Origin: CAVTZP01 sp963739245
GTDB taxonomy: Bacteria; Chloroflexota; Dehalococcoidia; Dehalococcoidales; BS750m-G39
Direction of reading: 5' to 3'
Length of the DNA: 64,000 bases
Assembly (NCBI GenBank): GCA_963739245.1
Contig: CAVTZP010000007.1
Location: forward strand, 186,001 to 250,000
The notes below the pieces were generated by a model that searched no databases, was not told the DNA's origin, and worked only from the letters and a program-made list of their open reading frames with translations. The position numbers and the translations under genes were made by a program. Of the stretch, positions 1 through 9,092 are shown in pieces. Within the stretch, counting starts at the first letter, position 1. Each line of letters starts with the position of its first letter.

Positions 1-256
1 CCAGCTCCTGCATATGACTGGGCATATCGCGCCGGGCCAGAATGCCGCCGTGAACCATCGGGTGTAATGTCTTCACCCGGCCGTCAAGGATTTCGGGAAA
101 GCCGGTAATCTCAGAGACGCTTTTTACCGGAACTTTAGCCTCCGCCAGCGCCTTTTTCGTACCGCCGGTAGAAAAGACCTCAAAGCCGAGCTGGCTTAAG
201 CCCTTGGCAAAGTCGGTGACTCCAGTTTTATCCGATACACTAACAATGGCTCGCAT
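1..256 (-). CDS. purH: PurH, 5' part (AICAR transformylase/IMP cyclohydrolase), cut by window edge
   Basis: The first 85 codons of a bifunctional purine enzyme. The translation opens MRAIVSVSDKTGVTDFAKGL and contains the methylglyoxal-synthase-like fold of the IMP cyclohydrolase domain, with STGGT (about residues 29-33) and the LDGRVKTLHP block (about 57-66). This domain closes FAICAR to IMP, the last step of purine synthesis. The transformylase domain lies outside the window. The ATG start is 16 nt downstream of the purM stop on the same strand, so the two genes are probably cotranscribed in the order purF, purM, purH. Identification is by recognition of the N-terminal domain. Confidence 0.93.
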   Translation of the reverse strand, partial: MRAIVSVSDKTGVTDFAKGLSQLGFEVFSTGGTKKALAEAKVPVKSVSEITGFPEILDGRVKTLHPMVHGGILARRDMPSHMQEL

Positions 257-272
257 AAGAACCTCCGTTTAG

Positions 273-1286
273 CTACTCGAGAATTACCCTCGCCTTATCT
301 GTCTGCTTTATCACCTCACCGATAACCTTAGCCTCAGGCAACGCTTTGGTCAGACGGTTAACATTTTCCGGTGAGCAAATAACCGCCATGCCGATACCCA
401 TATTAAATACATGAAACATCTCGCTTCGGTCAATATTGCCCCGCTTCTGAATAAGATTAAAGATGGGTGGCACCACCCACGACTTACTATCAAACCTTGC
501 CGCCAGACCTTGGGGCAGAACCCTGGGCACATTATCAATTAAGCCACCACCGGTGATATGCGCCATGCCCTTAATAACTGGCAATAGCGGCTTTAACTGA
601 TGAAGGTAGCCGCGGTGAGGCGTCAGCAACACCTCGCCCAACTTCTGACCTAGCTCAGGGTAATATTTATTCAGTGCTGAAGCGGTTTCACCAAAAACCT
701 TGCGCGCTAGGGAATAACCGTTGGTATGAAGCCCGCTGGAGGGCAAGCCGAGAATGGCATCGCCAGCGGCAATCGTCTTGCCCATGAGGATTTTATCTTT
801 TTCCACCACGCCGATGATAAAGCCGACCAGGTCATAGTCCTCGCCGGCATATATTCCCGGCATCTCCGCCGTCTCACCACCGATAAGGGCACAGCCCACG
901 TCACGGCAGGCCTGAGCCAGCCCGCGGGCGATAGCCTCTACCGCCTCCGGCATCAGCTTGCCCATAGCAATATAGTCCAGAAAGAACAGCGGCTCGGCGC
1001 CACAGGTGAGGATATCATTAACGCAGTGATTGACGATGTCAATGCCAACGCCCTCATGCCGGCCCAGAGCCGAGGCAATCTTAAGTTTAGTCCCCACCCC
1101 GTCAACGCTGGAGACCAGAACCGGCTCTTTATACCCCTTAAATTCAAAAAGCCCGCCAAAAAAGCCAACGCCGCTCAAGACCTCAGGACCATAGGTTGAG
1201 CGGGCGTGCTTGCCAATCAGTTTTTTGGCTCTAGCCGCAACCTCAATATTGACACCGGCTTCAGTATAAGTATGCTTAATTGTCAA
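273..1286 (-). CDS. purM: Phosphoribosylformylglycinamidine cyclo-ligase (AIR synthetase)
   Basis: Makes aminoimidazole ribotide from FGAM with ATP, the fifth step of purine synthesis. The 337 residues match the usual length. DGVGTKLK (about 62-69) is the family's ATP/substrate loop, ND at 90-91 follows, and a GGGLIDNVPR block lies in the C-terminal half. The start is TTG, preceded by a strong GGAGG at suitable spacing; no better ATG is in frame nearby. It lies between purF upstream and purH downstream on the same strand, which fits a purine operon. Confidence 0.96.
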   Translation of the reverse strand: MTIKHTYTEAGVNIEVAARAKKLIGKHARSTYGPEVLSGVGFFGGLFEFKGYKEPVLVSSVDGVGTKLKIASALGRHEGVGIDIVNHCVNDILTCGAEPLFFLDYIAMGKLMPEAVEAIARGLAQACRDVGCALIGGETAEMPGIYAGEDYDLVGFIIGVVEKDKILMGKTIAAGDAILGLPSSGLHTNGYSLARKVFGETASALNKYYPELGQKLGEVLLTPHRGYLHQLKPLLPVIKGMAHITGGGLIDNVPRVLPQGLAARFDSKSWVVPPIFNLIQKRGNIDRSEMFHVFNMGIGMAVICSPENVNRLTKALPEAKVIGEVIKQTDKARVILE

Positions 1287-1401
1287 CGACCGCCTCCGTC
1301 TCTAGACTACCAGAAACCGAGCGACAACTGCAAATCCCGATGACATTTAGAAAGAGGCTTGAAGAGGGTTTAGCTTACCGCTACTTTACGCCAGAGGGAT
1401 T

Positions 1402-2797
1402 TTATTTATCAGAGAGCATGGCCTCCAGTGCCAGCTTATCCATCTGAAGCTGCACCGGAATAGGGTAGTCGCCGGTGAAGCAGGCCAGGCAGAAGGTATC
1501 CCGGGGCAGAGCCTACGGCTTTAATCAGCCCGTCAATGCTCAGGTAGCCCAGCGAGTCAGCCCCAATAAAATCCCTGACCTCAGCCACCGTCTTATGAGC
1601 CGCGATTAGCTCAGCGCGGGTAGCCATATCAACACCAAAAAAGCAGGGATAGCGGATGGGCGGGGCACAGATACGCATATGCACCTCTTTCGCCCCTGCC
1701 CTTCTCAGCAGTTTCACCACTTTGGGAGTGGTAGTGCCACGCACAATGCTATCGTCAGCCACCACCACCCGCTTGCCATCAAGCAACTGGGGCAGGGGGT
1801 TAAATTTCAGCTTAACACCGAGGTCTCTGATGCGCTGGTCAGGCTCAATAAAGGTGCGCCCGACATAGCGGTTCTTAATCAGCCCCTCACCCAGGGGAAT
1901 ACCTGACTCGCGGGAATAACCAATGCCCGCCGCCGTAGCGGAATCGGGCACACCCATAACCAAATCGGCAGCCACCGGGTATTCCTGAGCCAGCCCCTTA
2001 CCCATAGCCAGTCGTGCCGGGTAAAGCAGCCGACCATTGATTACCGAATCAGGGCGGGCAAAGTAGATATACTCAAAGATACATAAAGCCTTTCGGCTCA
2101 CTTCTCCCTGGTAACTATCAATGCCCTTCTCGCTAATAGCTACTATCTCACCAGGCTCAACCTCCCGGGTAAAGCTGGCACCAATATGGTCAAGGGCACA
2201 GCTCTCCGAGGCAATAACCCAGCCACCATTAATCGCCCCCAGACATAGCGGGCGCACGCCAAAGGGGTCACGAACCCCATACAGGGTATGGTTGGTCATA
2301 ATGGCTAGAGAATAGGCTCCCTGAAGCCGATGCATGGCATACTTTATCCTGTCCACCCAGCTTTTCTCCGGGGAAGACAGGATAAGGTTAGCGATAACCT
2401 CAGTATCGGTGGAGGTGTGGAAGGTATAGCCCATATCACAGAGTTCCTGATATAAGTGCTCAGCATTGACGATATTGCCGTTATGGGCTATAGCAAGAGC
2501 ATTTTCACCATCACCCACAATAATAGGCTGGGCGTTAGTTACCCGGCTGGAGCCTCTGGTGGAGTAGCGATTATGACCAATGGCAATATCACCCTTGAGC
2601 CGACTCAGGGAATCCTCGTCAAAAACCTGGGAAACTAATCCCATTCTGGCATAAACATGGAGTCGTTTGCCATCGGTAGTGGCAATACCGGCACTTTCTT
2701 GACCACGGTGCTGAAGGGCAAATAAGGCAAAAAAGGTAAGACGAGCTACATCCTCACCAGGGGCATAAACCCCAAAAACACCACAACACTCGTGCAA
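1402..2797 (-). CDS. purF: Amidophosphoribosyltransferase, 3' frameshift
   Basis: Catalyses the committed step of purine synthesis, PRPP plus glutamine to phosphoribosylamine. The N-terminal Ntn-glutaminase starts HECCGVFGVY, and the second Cys of that pair should become the N-terminal nucleophile after removal of a very short propeptide. The PRPP loop VVADDSIVRGTT is present. The frame breaks near 1503-1506, where one extra base in a G run (C on the coding strand) changes ...KAVGSAR-DTFCLACFTGDYP into a nonsense tail. The displaced CLAC pair is what the Fe-S class of PurF (Bacillus type) uses as cluster ligands. The restored frame ends ...EAMLSDK. Start is TTG with GAGAGG upstream and a clear sigma-70 promoter. 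Confidence 0.93.
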
Positions 2798-2817
2798 ATC
2801 TACTGCCTCTCAATCTA

Positions 2818-2847
2818 ATTATAAACCAATCTCTATCTATAGGTCAA
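2818..2847 (-). promoter_or_regulatory. Promoter of purF
   Basis: On the minus strand TTGACC and TATAAT are separated by 18 nt, giving a predicted transcription start about 14 nt before the purF TTG codon. The -35 box lies just past the stop codon of the upstream hydrolase gene, so purF has its own promoter and does not depend on readthrough. Confidence 0.6.
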
Positions 2848-3603
2848 TTTATTAACCTGCCTAAGCCAGCCCAAAACTATAGCCATCGCTTCACCACTGT
2901 GCCGCAGCCGGTGCCCCGCCCCATCAACAATGACGAGCCGCTTAGGCTCCCCTGCATTATCATATAGCCGATAGGCATCACCGACCGCCACCGTCTCGTC
3001 CCGGCTGCCATGCACTAGCAACAAAGGCCGGGGTGAGATTCCAGCAACATAATTAATCGGGCTAACCAGCCTGAAGCCATTAAGCCACTCTTCGGCAGAA
3101 GGGGGAAAATCACTATCCCTGATAACACCAATACTACGGTAATGGTCAATGAGAGGCTGCGGTTCATCAGTCTTGGTAAACAAGGCAAACTCCGCCGGGC
3201 AGGCACAGGCAACAACTGACGATACCCTTCTCTCCTCCGAGGCGACATATATGGAAACCGCCGCCCCACCACTAAAGCCAAGCAGCACTAGGCGAGACTT
3301 ATCCACCTCAGGTAAAGCACATAGATAATTAACCACTGCCTTCAGGTCTCTGGTCCAGCCCAGAATATCAAAGTTCCCCCCACTAGCCCCGGTTCCCCTG
3401 AAGTTAAAGAGCAATACGGCGAAGCCGTGGCGACAAATCTGCTCCGCCAACAAGGCGTAGCCTCTATCACTGGGGTCAGGAATACCAGCCGGGATACCAT
3501 GACAAACACAAACAACTGGGTATAGCATCTTGCCCGCGGGCAGGTAAAGCCGAGCAAAGATATCTAGTCCATCTACCTCCAGAGTGAAATCTCTGGTGAG
3601 CAT
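2833..3603 (-). CDS. Alpha/beta hydrolase (dienelactone hydrolase/acyl-peptidase-like)
   Basis: A 256-residue cytosolic alpha/beta-hydrolase with no signal peptide. The nucleophile elbow is GFSGG with Ser111; the likely acid is Asp202 in HGSRDE and the base His231 in GAGHRL. An HG motif at 35-36 forms the oxyanion region and NFRGTGAS (about 67-74) is typical of the BAAT/S9-like hydrolases. The substrate cannot be read from the sequence. The ATG overlaps the tlyA stop by one base (TAATG), so the two are translationally coupled. No link between a methyltransferase and a hydrolase is established here. Confidence 0.85.
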   Translation of the reverse strand: MLTRDFTLEVDGLDIFARLYLPAGKMLYPVVCVCHGIPAGIPDPSDRGYALLAEQICRHGFAVLLFNFRGTGASGGNFDILGWTRDLKAVVNYLCALPEVDKSRLVLLGFSGGAAVSIYVASEERRVSSVVACACPAEFALFTKTDEPQPLIDHYRSIGVIRDSDFPPSAEEWLNGFRLVSPINYVAGISPRPLLLVHGSRDETVAVGDAYRLYDNAGEPKRLVIVDGAGHRLRHSGEAMAIVLGWLRQVNKLTYR

Positions 3604-4328
3604 TATGTCAACCTCAGCCAGACAAAGAACTCCTTATTCCCGGAAGCACCGAGGATAGGCGAAGCCACCAATCCTCCCAGCCTGAAGCCGTGGGCTACTA
3701 CCCAGGCGATAAACCTTCCCAGAACCCGGGCATGGACAGCAGGTTGTTTGACTATTCCCCCTTTACCCACCTCAGCCCGTCTTGCTTCAAACTGAGGCTT
3801 AATAAGCACCAGTAGATAACCATCCTCGTTCACCAACTGAGCTACTGAGGGTATAACCTTCTCCACCGAGATAAAGGACAAATCCATAGTCGCCAGGTCA
3901 ACCTTTTCCGGTAGAGAGATAGGGTAGCGGGCATTCACCCGTTCCATGACCACCACCCGTGGGTCACACCTCAAGCGGTAATCTAGCTGACCATAGCCCA
4001 CATCTATGGCATAAACCCGTCTTGCCCCCCGCTTGAGCAGGCAATCGGTAAAGCCACCGGTTGATGCCCCAATATCAGCCACCACCCTAGAAGAGACATC
4101 AAGCTGGAAATGGTCAAGGGCATAGTCAAGTTTGACACCACCACGACTAACAAAAGGAGGCGGCTTGAGAATAGTAATTACCGCCTCCTCAGCGACCAGA
4201 GTTCCCGGCTTAATAATGGTTTTCCCCACCGCCACCACCTCCCCGGCCATAATTAAAGCCTGGGCTTTGGCTCGGCTCTCCACCAGCCCCCTGTCCACCA
4301 GTAAGTTATCGATTCGCCGCTTTGCCAC
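3603..4328 (-). CDS. tlyA: TlyA family rRNA (cytidine-2'-O)-methyltransferase
   Basis: A 241-residue protein of the TlyA/hemolysin-A family: N-terminal S4 RNA-binding domain (about 1-60, RIDNLLVDRGLVESRAKAQ) followed by an FtsJ-like methyltransferase with the SAM loop DIGASTGGFTD (85-95) and a KPQFE block near 180. Family members methylate C1409/C1920 of 16S/23S rRNA; the hemolysin name is historical. The start is GTG; a GAAGAG is the only Shine-Dalgarno-like sequence in front. It lies between the CBS-ACT gene and the hydrolase on the same strand. Confidence 0.9.
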   Translation of the reverse strand: MAKRRIDNLLVDRGLVESRAKAQALIMAGEVVAVGKTIIKPGTLVAEEAVITILKPPPFVSRGGVKLDYALDHFQLDVSSRVVADIGASTGGFTDCLLKRGARRVYAIDVGYGQLDYRLRCDPRVVVMERVNARYPISLPEKVDLATMDLSFISVEKVIPSVAQLVNEDGYLLVLIKPQFEARRAEVGKGGIVKQPAVHARVLGRFIAWVVAHGFRLGGLVASPILGASGNKEFFVWLRLT

Positions 4329-4356
4329 CGGTAAAATACTCTTCAGTATTCTCGGT

Positions 4357-4998
4357 TTAGCGCTTCCTCACGCTTACCCTATATCCCTTACCCTTTAGCT
4401 CTTTAATAAGCTGACTAACGTCTTCGCTGTTAATGTGAACGCAAACATCCTTTGTTTTCGCCTCAGGCAACTGTTCAATGTTGAGTGTGGTAATTTCCAG
4501 CCCAAGCTTGTTTACGGTTGAAATTATTTCCGCCAACGCCTTGGTCTCGCCACCGCCGATAATCTCAATGCGGGTGCCAGGCTGACCCAAACCGAGAAGG
4601 GGGTTGATAATCTTATAGAAGAAGTCATTGGTGGTAACTATACCCACCACCTTACCCTCCTCAACCACCACCGCTGCCCCCACCTTATGGGACTGCCCAA
4701 GAGCCAGCGCTTCCTCAGCGCTCATATCAGGTGAGACGGTTGCTACATCCTTCTCCATAATCTCCTTGACCGTGGTCTTATTCAGAAGATAGGTCAGCTC
4801 CCAAACCGTAAGCGAGGTGGCTTTAGATGGAGAGACACTCTCCAGCCGGCGGTCGGTCACAATACCAACCAGCTTCCCTTTATCCACCACCGGTAAGCGA
4901 CGGATGCGGTGTGCCTCCATTATCCGCTTGGTGTCAGCAATACTAGTACTACTGGGAATAGTAACTACGTTGGTTGTCATGATATCACGAACATACAT
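4357..4998 (-). CDS. CBS-pair plus ACT domain protein (AcuB-like)
   Basis: A 213-residue protein with two CBS motifs (about 7-60 and 78-135; both begin with a xxIMxxxVxTxxP pattern) followed by a C-terminal ACT-like domain (about 142-213). CBS pairs bind adenine nucleotides and ACT domains bind small ligands such as amino acids, so this is a sensor with no catalytic domain, like Bacillus AcuB. The target is unknown. It has one of the best Shine-Dalgarno sequences in the window (AAGGAGGT, 5 nt before the ATG), which suggests it is well translated. Confidence 0.85.
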   Translation of the reverse strand: MYVRDIMTTNVVTIPSSTSIADTKRIMEAHRIRRLPVVDKGKLVGIVTDRRLESVSPSKATSLTVWELTYLLNKTTVKEIMEKDVATVSPDMSAEEALALGQSHKVGAAVVVEEGKVVGIVTTNDFFYKIINPLLGLGQPGTRIEIIGGGETKALAEIISTVNKLGLEITTLNIEQLPEAKTKDVCVHINSEDVSQLIKELKGKGYRVSVRKR

Positions 4999-5087
4999 TG
5001 TCTACCTCCTTGAGGAACTACTGATTCCCTAGTGCATGCCAATAGTAATATTAGCAATCCCGCTCACTGAAAGCAAGAAACCACCCA

Positions 5088-5116
5088 TTGCATTATAGTC
5101 ATTCCGGTGATACAAT
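5088..5116 (+). promoter_or_regulatory. Promoter giving a leaderless mRNA for the next gene
   Basis: TTGCAT, 17-nt spacer ending in TGA, then TACAAT (extended -10). Nine bases separate the -10 box from the ATG, so transcription is predicted to begin at or within about 2-3 nt of the start codon. No Shine-Dalgarno is present in ACTGCCCAA. Confidence 0.6.
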
Positions 5117-5125
5117 ACTGCCCAA

Positions 5126-6013
5126 ATGAAGTTTCTTAAGGGCTTGGCTCTTTTTATTTTCGGCTCCCTTCTTTTCCTGTCCCTATTTGTTTTTGGCATC
5201 GTTTTCACGCTACACCAGACCATCCTCAACCCCGACTTCGTTATCTCTCAGGTGAATAGACTTGATATAACTTCACTAGCCGGGGATATCCTCACCCAGC
5301 AAATCCCCCCCGGAGAGGAGTTCATGCCTGAGGCGGTAGATGCTACTATTGCCGACCTTGAACCGTGGCTAAAGGAACAGGCAGCTAGCGCTACCTACTC
5401 CATCTATGACTACCTTGAGGGGAAGAGCCCGAGCCTGAGCCTGGTAGTCTCGCTGGAGCCAGTGAAGGAAAGTTTCAAGGAAAACCTGAGGGAAGTACTG
5501 CTAGAGTCGCCTCCGCCAGAGTTTGCCGGACTATCCCCCGACTTGATAGATAGCTACTTGGATATCTACTATCCGCAGATTTCCCAGGGGATTCCCTCAA
5601 CCTTTGAATTTGATGAGACCTCAATACCACCTGAGATTATGGCACAATTGGGGACAGTAAAGCAGATTATCGGCTATTTCCAGCTTGCGTTTAGCGCTCT
5701 GATTGGTCTTATCCTGCTGCTAATCCTGCTCATTATTGTCACAACTCGTCAGGTAAGAGGCAGCACTCGTGGGCTAGGGATAAACTTTTTGATTTGCGGC
5801 GCCCTTAGCTACGCTGGTTTTTGGCTGGCCAAGAATTTGATTGGCGCCCAGTTACCGCAGCTTAATGTTCCAACTTACCTCCAGACATGGATACCACAGC
5901 TTTTTAGTGATACCTTAGCCCCTCTAGCAATGTATAGCATTGGTCTTATGGTGATGGGGGTAGTTTTACTTATCGTCTCCTTTGCCTATAGGCCGCGCCA
6001 ACCTTCATTTTAA
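5126..6013 (+). CDS. Hypothetical membrane protein, N-TM plus extracytoplasmic domain plus 3 TM
   Basis: I do not recognise this 295-residue protein. It has an N-terminal membrane segment (about 5-30), a roughly 150-residue acidic and proline-rich segment likely outside the cytoplasm (residues 35-180), and three C-terminal membrane segments (about 186-207, 219-235, 268-290). A short basic end (RPRQ) follows. No catalytic motif is visible. It stands upstream of gatC on the same strand, but gatC has its own promoter, so the two need not be linked. The expression signal appears leaderless. Confidence 0.75.
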   Translation: MKFLKGLALFIFGSLLFLSLFVFGIVFTLHQTILNPDFVISQVNRLDITSLAGDILTQQIPPGEEFMPEAVDATIADLEPWLKEQAASATYSIYDYLEGKSPSLSLVVSLEPVKESFKENLREVLLESPPPEFAGLSPDLIDSYLDIYYPQISQGIPSTFEFDETSIPPEIMAQLGTVKQIIGYFQLAFSALIGLILLLILLIIVTTRQVRGSTRGLGINFLICGALSYAGFWLAKNLIGAQLPQLNVPTYLQTWIPQLFSDTLAPLAMYSIGLMVMGVVLLIVSFAYRPRQPSF

Positions 6014-6025
6014 ACCGCTGGACTA

Positions 6026-6054
6026 TAGCCTGCGCCCAGAATAGATGCTATAAT
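6026..6054 (+). promoter_or_regulatory. Extended -10 promoter giving a leaderless gatC mRNA
   Basis: TAGCCT, 17-nt spacer ending TGC, then a perfect TATAAT. The box ends 9 nt before the gatC ATG, and the nine bases GGGCAAACA hold no ribosome-binding site. The geometry is the same as at the membrane-protein gene just upstream. Confidence 0.62.
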
Positions 6055-6063
6055 GGGCAAACA

Positions 6064-6351
6064 ATGAAGCTGAGTCGTGAAGAAGTGCAACATATTGCCC
6101 TGCTGGCTCGGCTGGGCATGACTGAGACTGAGCTTGAGCGGTTTAGAGAGCAATTATCTAATATCCTGGAGAACTTCCAGATACTGCAGCCGGTAGATAC
6201 CACTGACGTTCCCCCCACTGCCCAATCCATTCCCCTCCAGAATGTAACCAAGGAGGATGAAGTAGCTGCTTCTCTGCCCCAAAGCGAGATTCTAGCCAAC
6301 GCCCCGCAAAGAGACGGCGAATTCTTCCGGGTAAAAGCGGTGCTTGAATGA
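6064..6351 (+). CDS. gatC: Asp-tRNA(Asn)/Glu-tRNA(Gln) amidotransferase subunit C
   Basis: The 95-residue chaperone-like subunit that wraps around GatA in the GatCAB complex, which amidates mischarged Asp-tRNA(Asn) or Glu-tRNA(Gln). The opening LSREEVQHIALLARLGMTE and the closing REGEFFRVKAVLE-like end (DGEFFRVKAVLE) are diagnostic. The stop overlaps the gatA start (ATGATG/TGA), so GatC and GatA are translationally coupled. gatB is not adjacent; it must lie elsewhere. Translation probably starts on a leaderless transcript. Confidence 0.95.
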   Translation: MKLSREEVQHIALLARLGMTETELERFREQLSNILENFQILQPVDTTDVPPTAQSIPLQNVTKEDEVAASLPQSEILANAPQRDGEFFRVKAVLE

Positions 6352-7806
6352 TGGGATACCAGCTTACCATTCATGAGGCAAGCCAGCTACTGAGAAACAA
6401 AAAGCTTTCCTCGGTTGAGTTGACTAAGGCCTGTCTTGAGCGTATCCAGCAGGTAGAGCCAAAGGTTCATGCCCTGGTTACTGTTACTGATGAGCTGGCG
6501 CTAAGGCAAGCCAAAAAGGCTGACGAGTTCATTGCCCAGGGCGATGTCCACCCCCTCACCGGTATCCCGGTGGTAATCAAGGATAATATGTGCACCAAGG
6601 GAGTGCGAACCACCTGCTCGTCAAAGATGCTGGGGAATTTTGTGCCGCCCTACGATGCCACTGTAGTGGAAAGATTAAACAATTATGGCGCGGTGATTAT
6701 TGGCAAAAGCAATATGGATGAATTTGCCATGGGCTCATCAACGGAGCATTCCGCTTTCTTTACCACGCAAAACCCGTGGGACTTAAGCCGCGTCCCCGGG
6801 GGTAGCAGCGGCGGCTCAGCCGTTGTTGCCGCCACCGGCGAGGCTATCTACGCCCTTGGTTCAGATACCGGGGGAAGTATTCGCCAGCCAGCCGGTTTTT
6901 GCAGCGTTACTGGCTTAAAGCCCACCTACGGCCGGGTGAGCCGCTACGGGCTGGTTGCCTTCGCCAGCTCCCTTGACCAGATTGGTCCTCTAACCAAGGA
7001 TGTTACCGACTGCGCTCTAGTGTTAAATGCCATCGCCGGCTACGATAATAGAGACTCAACCTCAGCGCCCTACCCCGTGCCCGATTACACCCAGTGCCTG
7101 ACTACTGACCTCAAGGGGCTTTCCATCGGCGTGCCTAAGGAGTACTTCGTTGCCGGGATGCAGGCTGAGGTGGAACAAGCCTTGCGCGCCGCTATCAATA
7201 AGCTGGAGGAGCTTGGCGCCAAGGTAGGATGGGAGGTATCACTCCCCCACACCCCCCATGCCCTGGCGGTATATTATATTATTGCCCCCTCAGAGGCTTC
7301 AGCCAATCTGGCCCGCTATGACGGGGTGAAGTACGGCTTCTCCTATCAAAAGACCGACAATATGTGGGAGGCTTTAGAGAAGACAAGGCAATTCGGCTTC
7401 GGCGATGAGGTAAAGCGGAGAATTATGCTCGGCACCTACGCCCTCTCCGCCGGCTACTATGATGCCTATTACCTTAAAGCGCAAAAAGTCCGCACCCTGA
7501 TAAGGCGGGAGTTTGACCAGGCGTTTGAGAAATATGATGCATTAGTCACCCCCACCTCCCCCACCGTCCCCTTTAAGATTGGGGAGAAGATGGACGACCC
7601 CTTGCAAATGTATTTAAGCGATGTCTTCACCATACCGGTGAACATTGCCGGTCTGCCGGCGATTACTATCCCCGCTGGCTTTGGTGACGGGCTGCCCATA
7701 GGCATGCAGCTCATCGGCAAGCCCTTTGGCGAGGAGACCATTCTTAAGAATCGCCTACGCCTACGAGCAGGCAACGGAGTGGCATAAGAGAAAGCCAAAG
7801 ATTTAG
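6348..7806 (+). CDS. gatA: Asp/Glu-tRNA amidotransferase subunit A, 3' frameshift
   Basis: Amidase subunit that hydrolyses glutamine and channels ammonia to GatB. The amidase-signature triad is complete: Lys78 (VIKDN), cis-Ser153 in GGSSGGS and Ser177 in GSDTGGS, with family-typical spacing. One extra A around 7748-7750 shifts the frame so that the open frame ends ...ILKNRLRLRAGNGVA; deleting it restores ILKIAYAYEQATEWHKRKPKI and a stop at 7806, as expected for GatA. The lesion touches only the last ~19 residues. Most likely a sequence error. Confidence 0.94.
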
Positions 7807-7822
7807 GATGCAGGAGGATGAA

Positions 7823-8257
7823 GTGGAAAAGGAGATTGATACTCATTCCTCTGACGCTAAACCCTCTCAGGTTACTGATATCTATTGGATTTATGCTAAG
7901 AGGAGAAAAGGTAAGTATCCCAAGCCTACTCTAAAAAATGGGAAGTGGCTTATCTTTGTGCCTGAAAAGGATATAGATGAGGTATGGGCTAAAATCAAGA
8001 AAGCTACTGAGGAAGGTAAGTTGGGTGGCGCTTCTAAGGTAGCGACAGCAAAACCAAGTCCATTAGGGAAACGAGAGCAGAAGGTTATTTGTGTTTACAC
8101 TTACGACTGGACTGACGAGAAAGATGCAAGAAGAGTAAGAGAAGAACTCAGAAAACTAGGCATAACCAATAAGATACCTTATAAATCAGACGAGGATACG
8201 CTAAGCGGAAAATATAGAGCAACAGGACACACAAGGATTAGTAAATACTATGAATGA
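7823..8257 (+). CDS. Bles03 / DUF1917-like protein
   Basis: A small soluble protein (144 residues from the GTG) resembling the Bles03/DUF1917 family, whose members are annotated as putative phosphothreonine-lyase-domain proteins. Recognisable parts are the YWIYAKRRKGKYP opening, GKWLIFVPEKDIDEVWAKIK, VICVYTYDWTDE and the closing DTLSGKYRATG...ISKYYE. Function is not established. The upstream ATG at 7808 has poor ribosome-binding context, whereas AGGAGG lies 5 nt before the in-frame GTG at 7823, so I prefer that start. It follows gatA by 16 nt and may be cotranscribed. A dispersed palindromic repeat sits just downstream. Confidence 0.7.
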   Translation: MEKEIDTHSSDAKPSQVTDIYWIYAKRRKGKYPKPTLKNGKWLIFVPEKDIDEVWAKIKKATEEGKLGGASKVATAKPSPLGKREQKVICVYTYDWTDEKDARRVREELRKLGITNKIPYKSDEDTLSGKYRATGHTRISKYYE

Positions 8258-8289
8258 TTACTCCACTTAATTAACGAGGTGGCTTAAAA

Positions 8290-8378
8290 GGGAGTCCAAG
8301 AGGGGCTTTGCCCCCTCTAAAAATAAATTCTTCCCCCTCCCTTATCAAGGGAAGGGGATAAAGGGGAAGGGTTTCCCC
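8290..8378 (+). repeat. Bipartite palindromic repeat, copy 1 (orientation A)
   Basis: Two adjacent hairpins: AAGAGGGGC/GCCCCCTCT with a TTT loop, an AT-rich linker, then CCCCCTCCCTT/AAGGGAAGGGG. It fills the gap between the Bles03-like gene and the DUF7662 gene. At the RNA level it could also act as a transcription terminator or processing site. Confidence 0.8.
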
Positions 8379-8396
8379 AGATATAAGGAGGCAAAA

Positions 8397-8879
8397 ATGG
8401 AAATTGACTGCTTAGCTTGCGGCAAACCTATCAAGATACCGGATTTTATTGACACCAATAATTACGATGGCCAGCTCACCTGCCCGGAGTGCGCCTCGCT
8501 GCTTCATGTGAGACTGGGCGGGGGTAAGGTAAGGAAATACGAGGTGGTGGAAAGAAAGTCACGCGGCGCAACTCTGGCCGACAGCGCGGTTAGCCACAAA
8601 ACCGGAGGGGAAACGGCGGATGTAGCCAGCATTGCCAAATACAACCCGCTAAGGGACTTCCTGTCCAGCTATAGAGCCACCCAGATGCAGCTGGTCTTCG
8701 AGCAGATTGAAAGCATTATCGGCTCTGAGCTGGAAAAGGAGGCATATACCTTCAAATCCTGGTGGGAAAACGACGGCGGAAACCCCCAGGCTACTGCCTG
8801 GCTCGAAGCCGGATGGGAAGTGGTTGATGTTAGCCTTCCGCAGCGGAGAATCATCCTCAAACGGATTAAACAACTTTAA
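8397..8879 (+). CDS. Zinc-ribbon plus DUF7662-like protein
   Basis: A 160-residue protein. The N-terminus is a CxxC...CxxC zinc ribbon (Cys5, Cys8, then CPEC about 28-31) like the lysine-biosynthesis LysW-type ribbons. After a variable linker the C-terminal part (about 82-160, with YNPLRDFLSS and WWEND...AWLEAGWEV) matches the DUF7662 pattern, a small helical domain of unknown role. A good AAGGAGGC precedes the ATG. The downstream DUF6504-like frame has no start codon of its own; deleting one C around 8873-8875 would fuse the two into a single product. Confidence 0.72.
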   Translation: MEIDCLACGKPIKIPDFIDTNNYDGQLTCPECASLLHVRLGGGKVRKYEVVERKSRGATLADSAVSHKTGGETADVASIAKYNPLRDFLSSYRATQMQLVFEQIESIIGSELEKEAYTFKSWWENDGGNPQATAWLEAGWEVVDVSLPQRRIILKRIKQL

Positions 8880-8880
8880 A

Positions 8881-9090
8881 GTAAGTTGCTACTCCGGCCA
8901 GACCTACGCCGAAAGACCAAGGTCTTTTGTCTGGGAGGGGGTGAAATATGAGGTGGCGGAGATAGAAAAGGAGTGGCGGGAGCCGGGGGAGAGGCATTTT
9001 CAGGTCAGAACTAAGGATAACAAACGGTTCCAACTCTGCTATAATGAAACACAAGACCGGTGGTCGCTAACTGAGCTAATGAGGAGCTAA
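8881..9090 (+). CDS. DUF6504-like small protein or C-terminal domain, start missing
   Basis: The frame reads FKVSCYSGQTYAERPRSF then VWEGVKYEVAEIEKEWREPG and ends LCYNETQDRWSLTELMRS, a pattern like DUF6504 proteins found with nucleic-acid and amino-acid metabolism genes. No ATG, GTG or TTG lies in frame at the expected N-terminus; the frame is open back into the DUF7662 gene. Either a 1-nt indel hides the start, or the domain is the C-terminus of the preceding protein. It ends 2 nt before the Lrp/AsnC gene, suggesting one operon. Function unknown. Confidence 0.6.
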   Translation, partial: VSCYSGQTYAERPRSFVWEGVKYEVAEIEKEWREPGERHFQVRTKDNKRFQLCYNETQDRWSLTELMRS

Positions 9091-9092
9091 AC

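Noticed and set aside
8707..8873. Alternative open frames overlapping the DUF7662 gene on both strands
   Set aside because: They lie in the shadow of a better-supported gene; no ribosome site, and only the part after 8880 shows family similarity.
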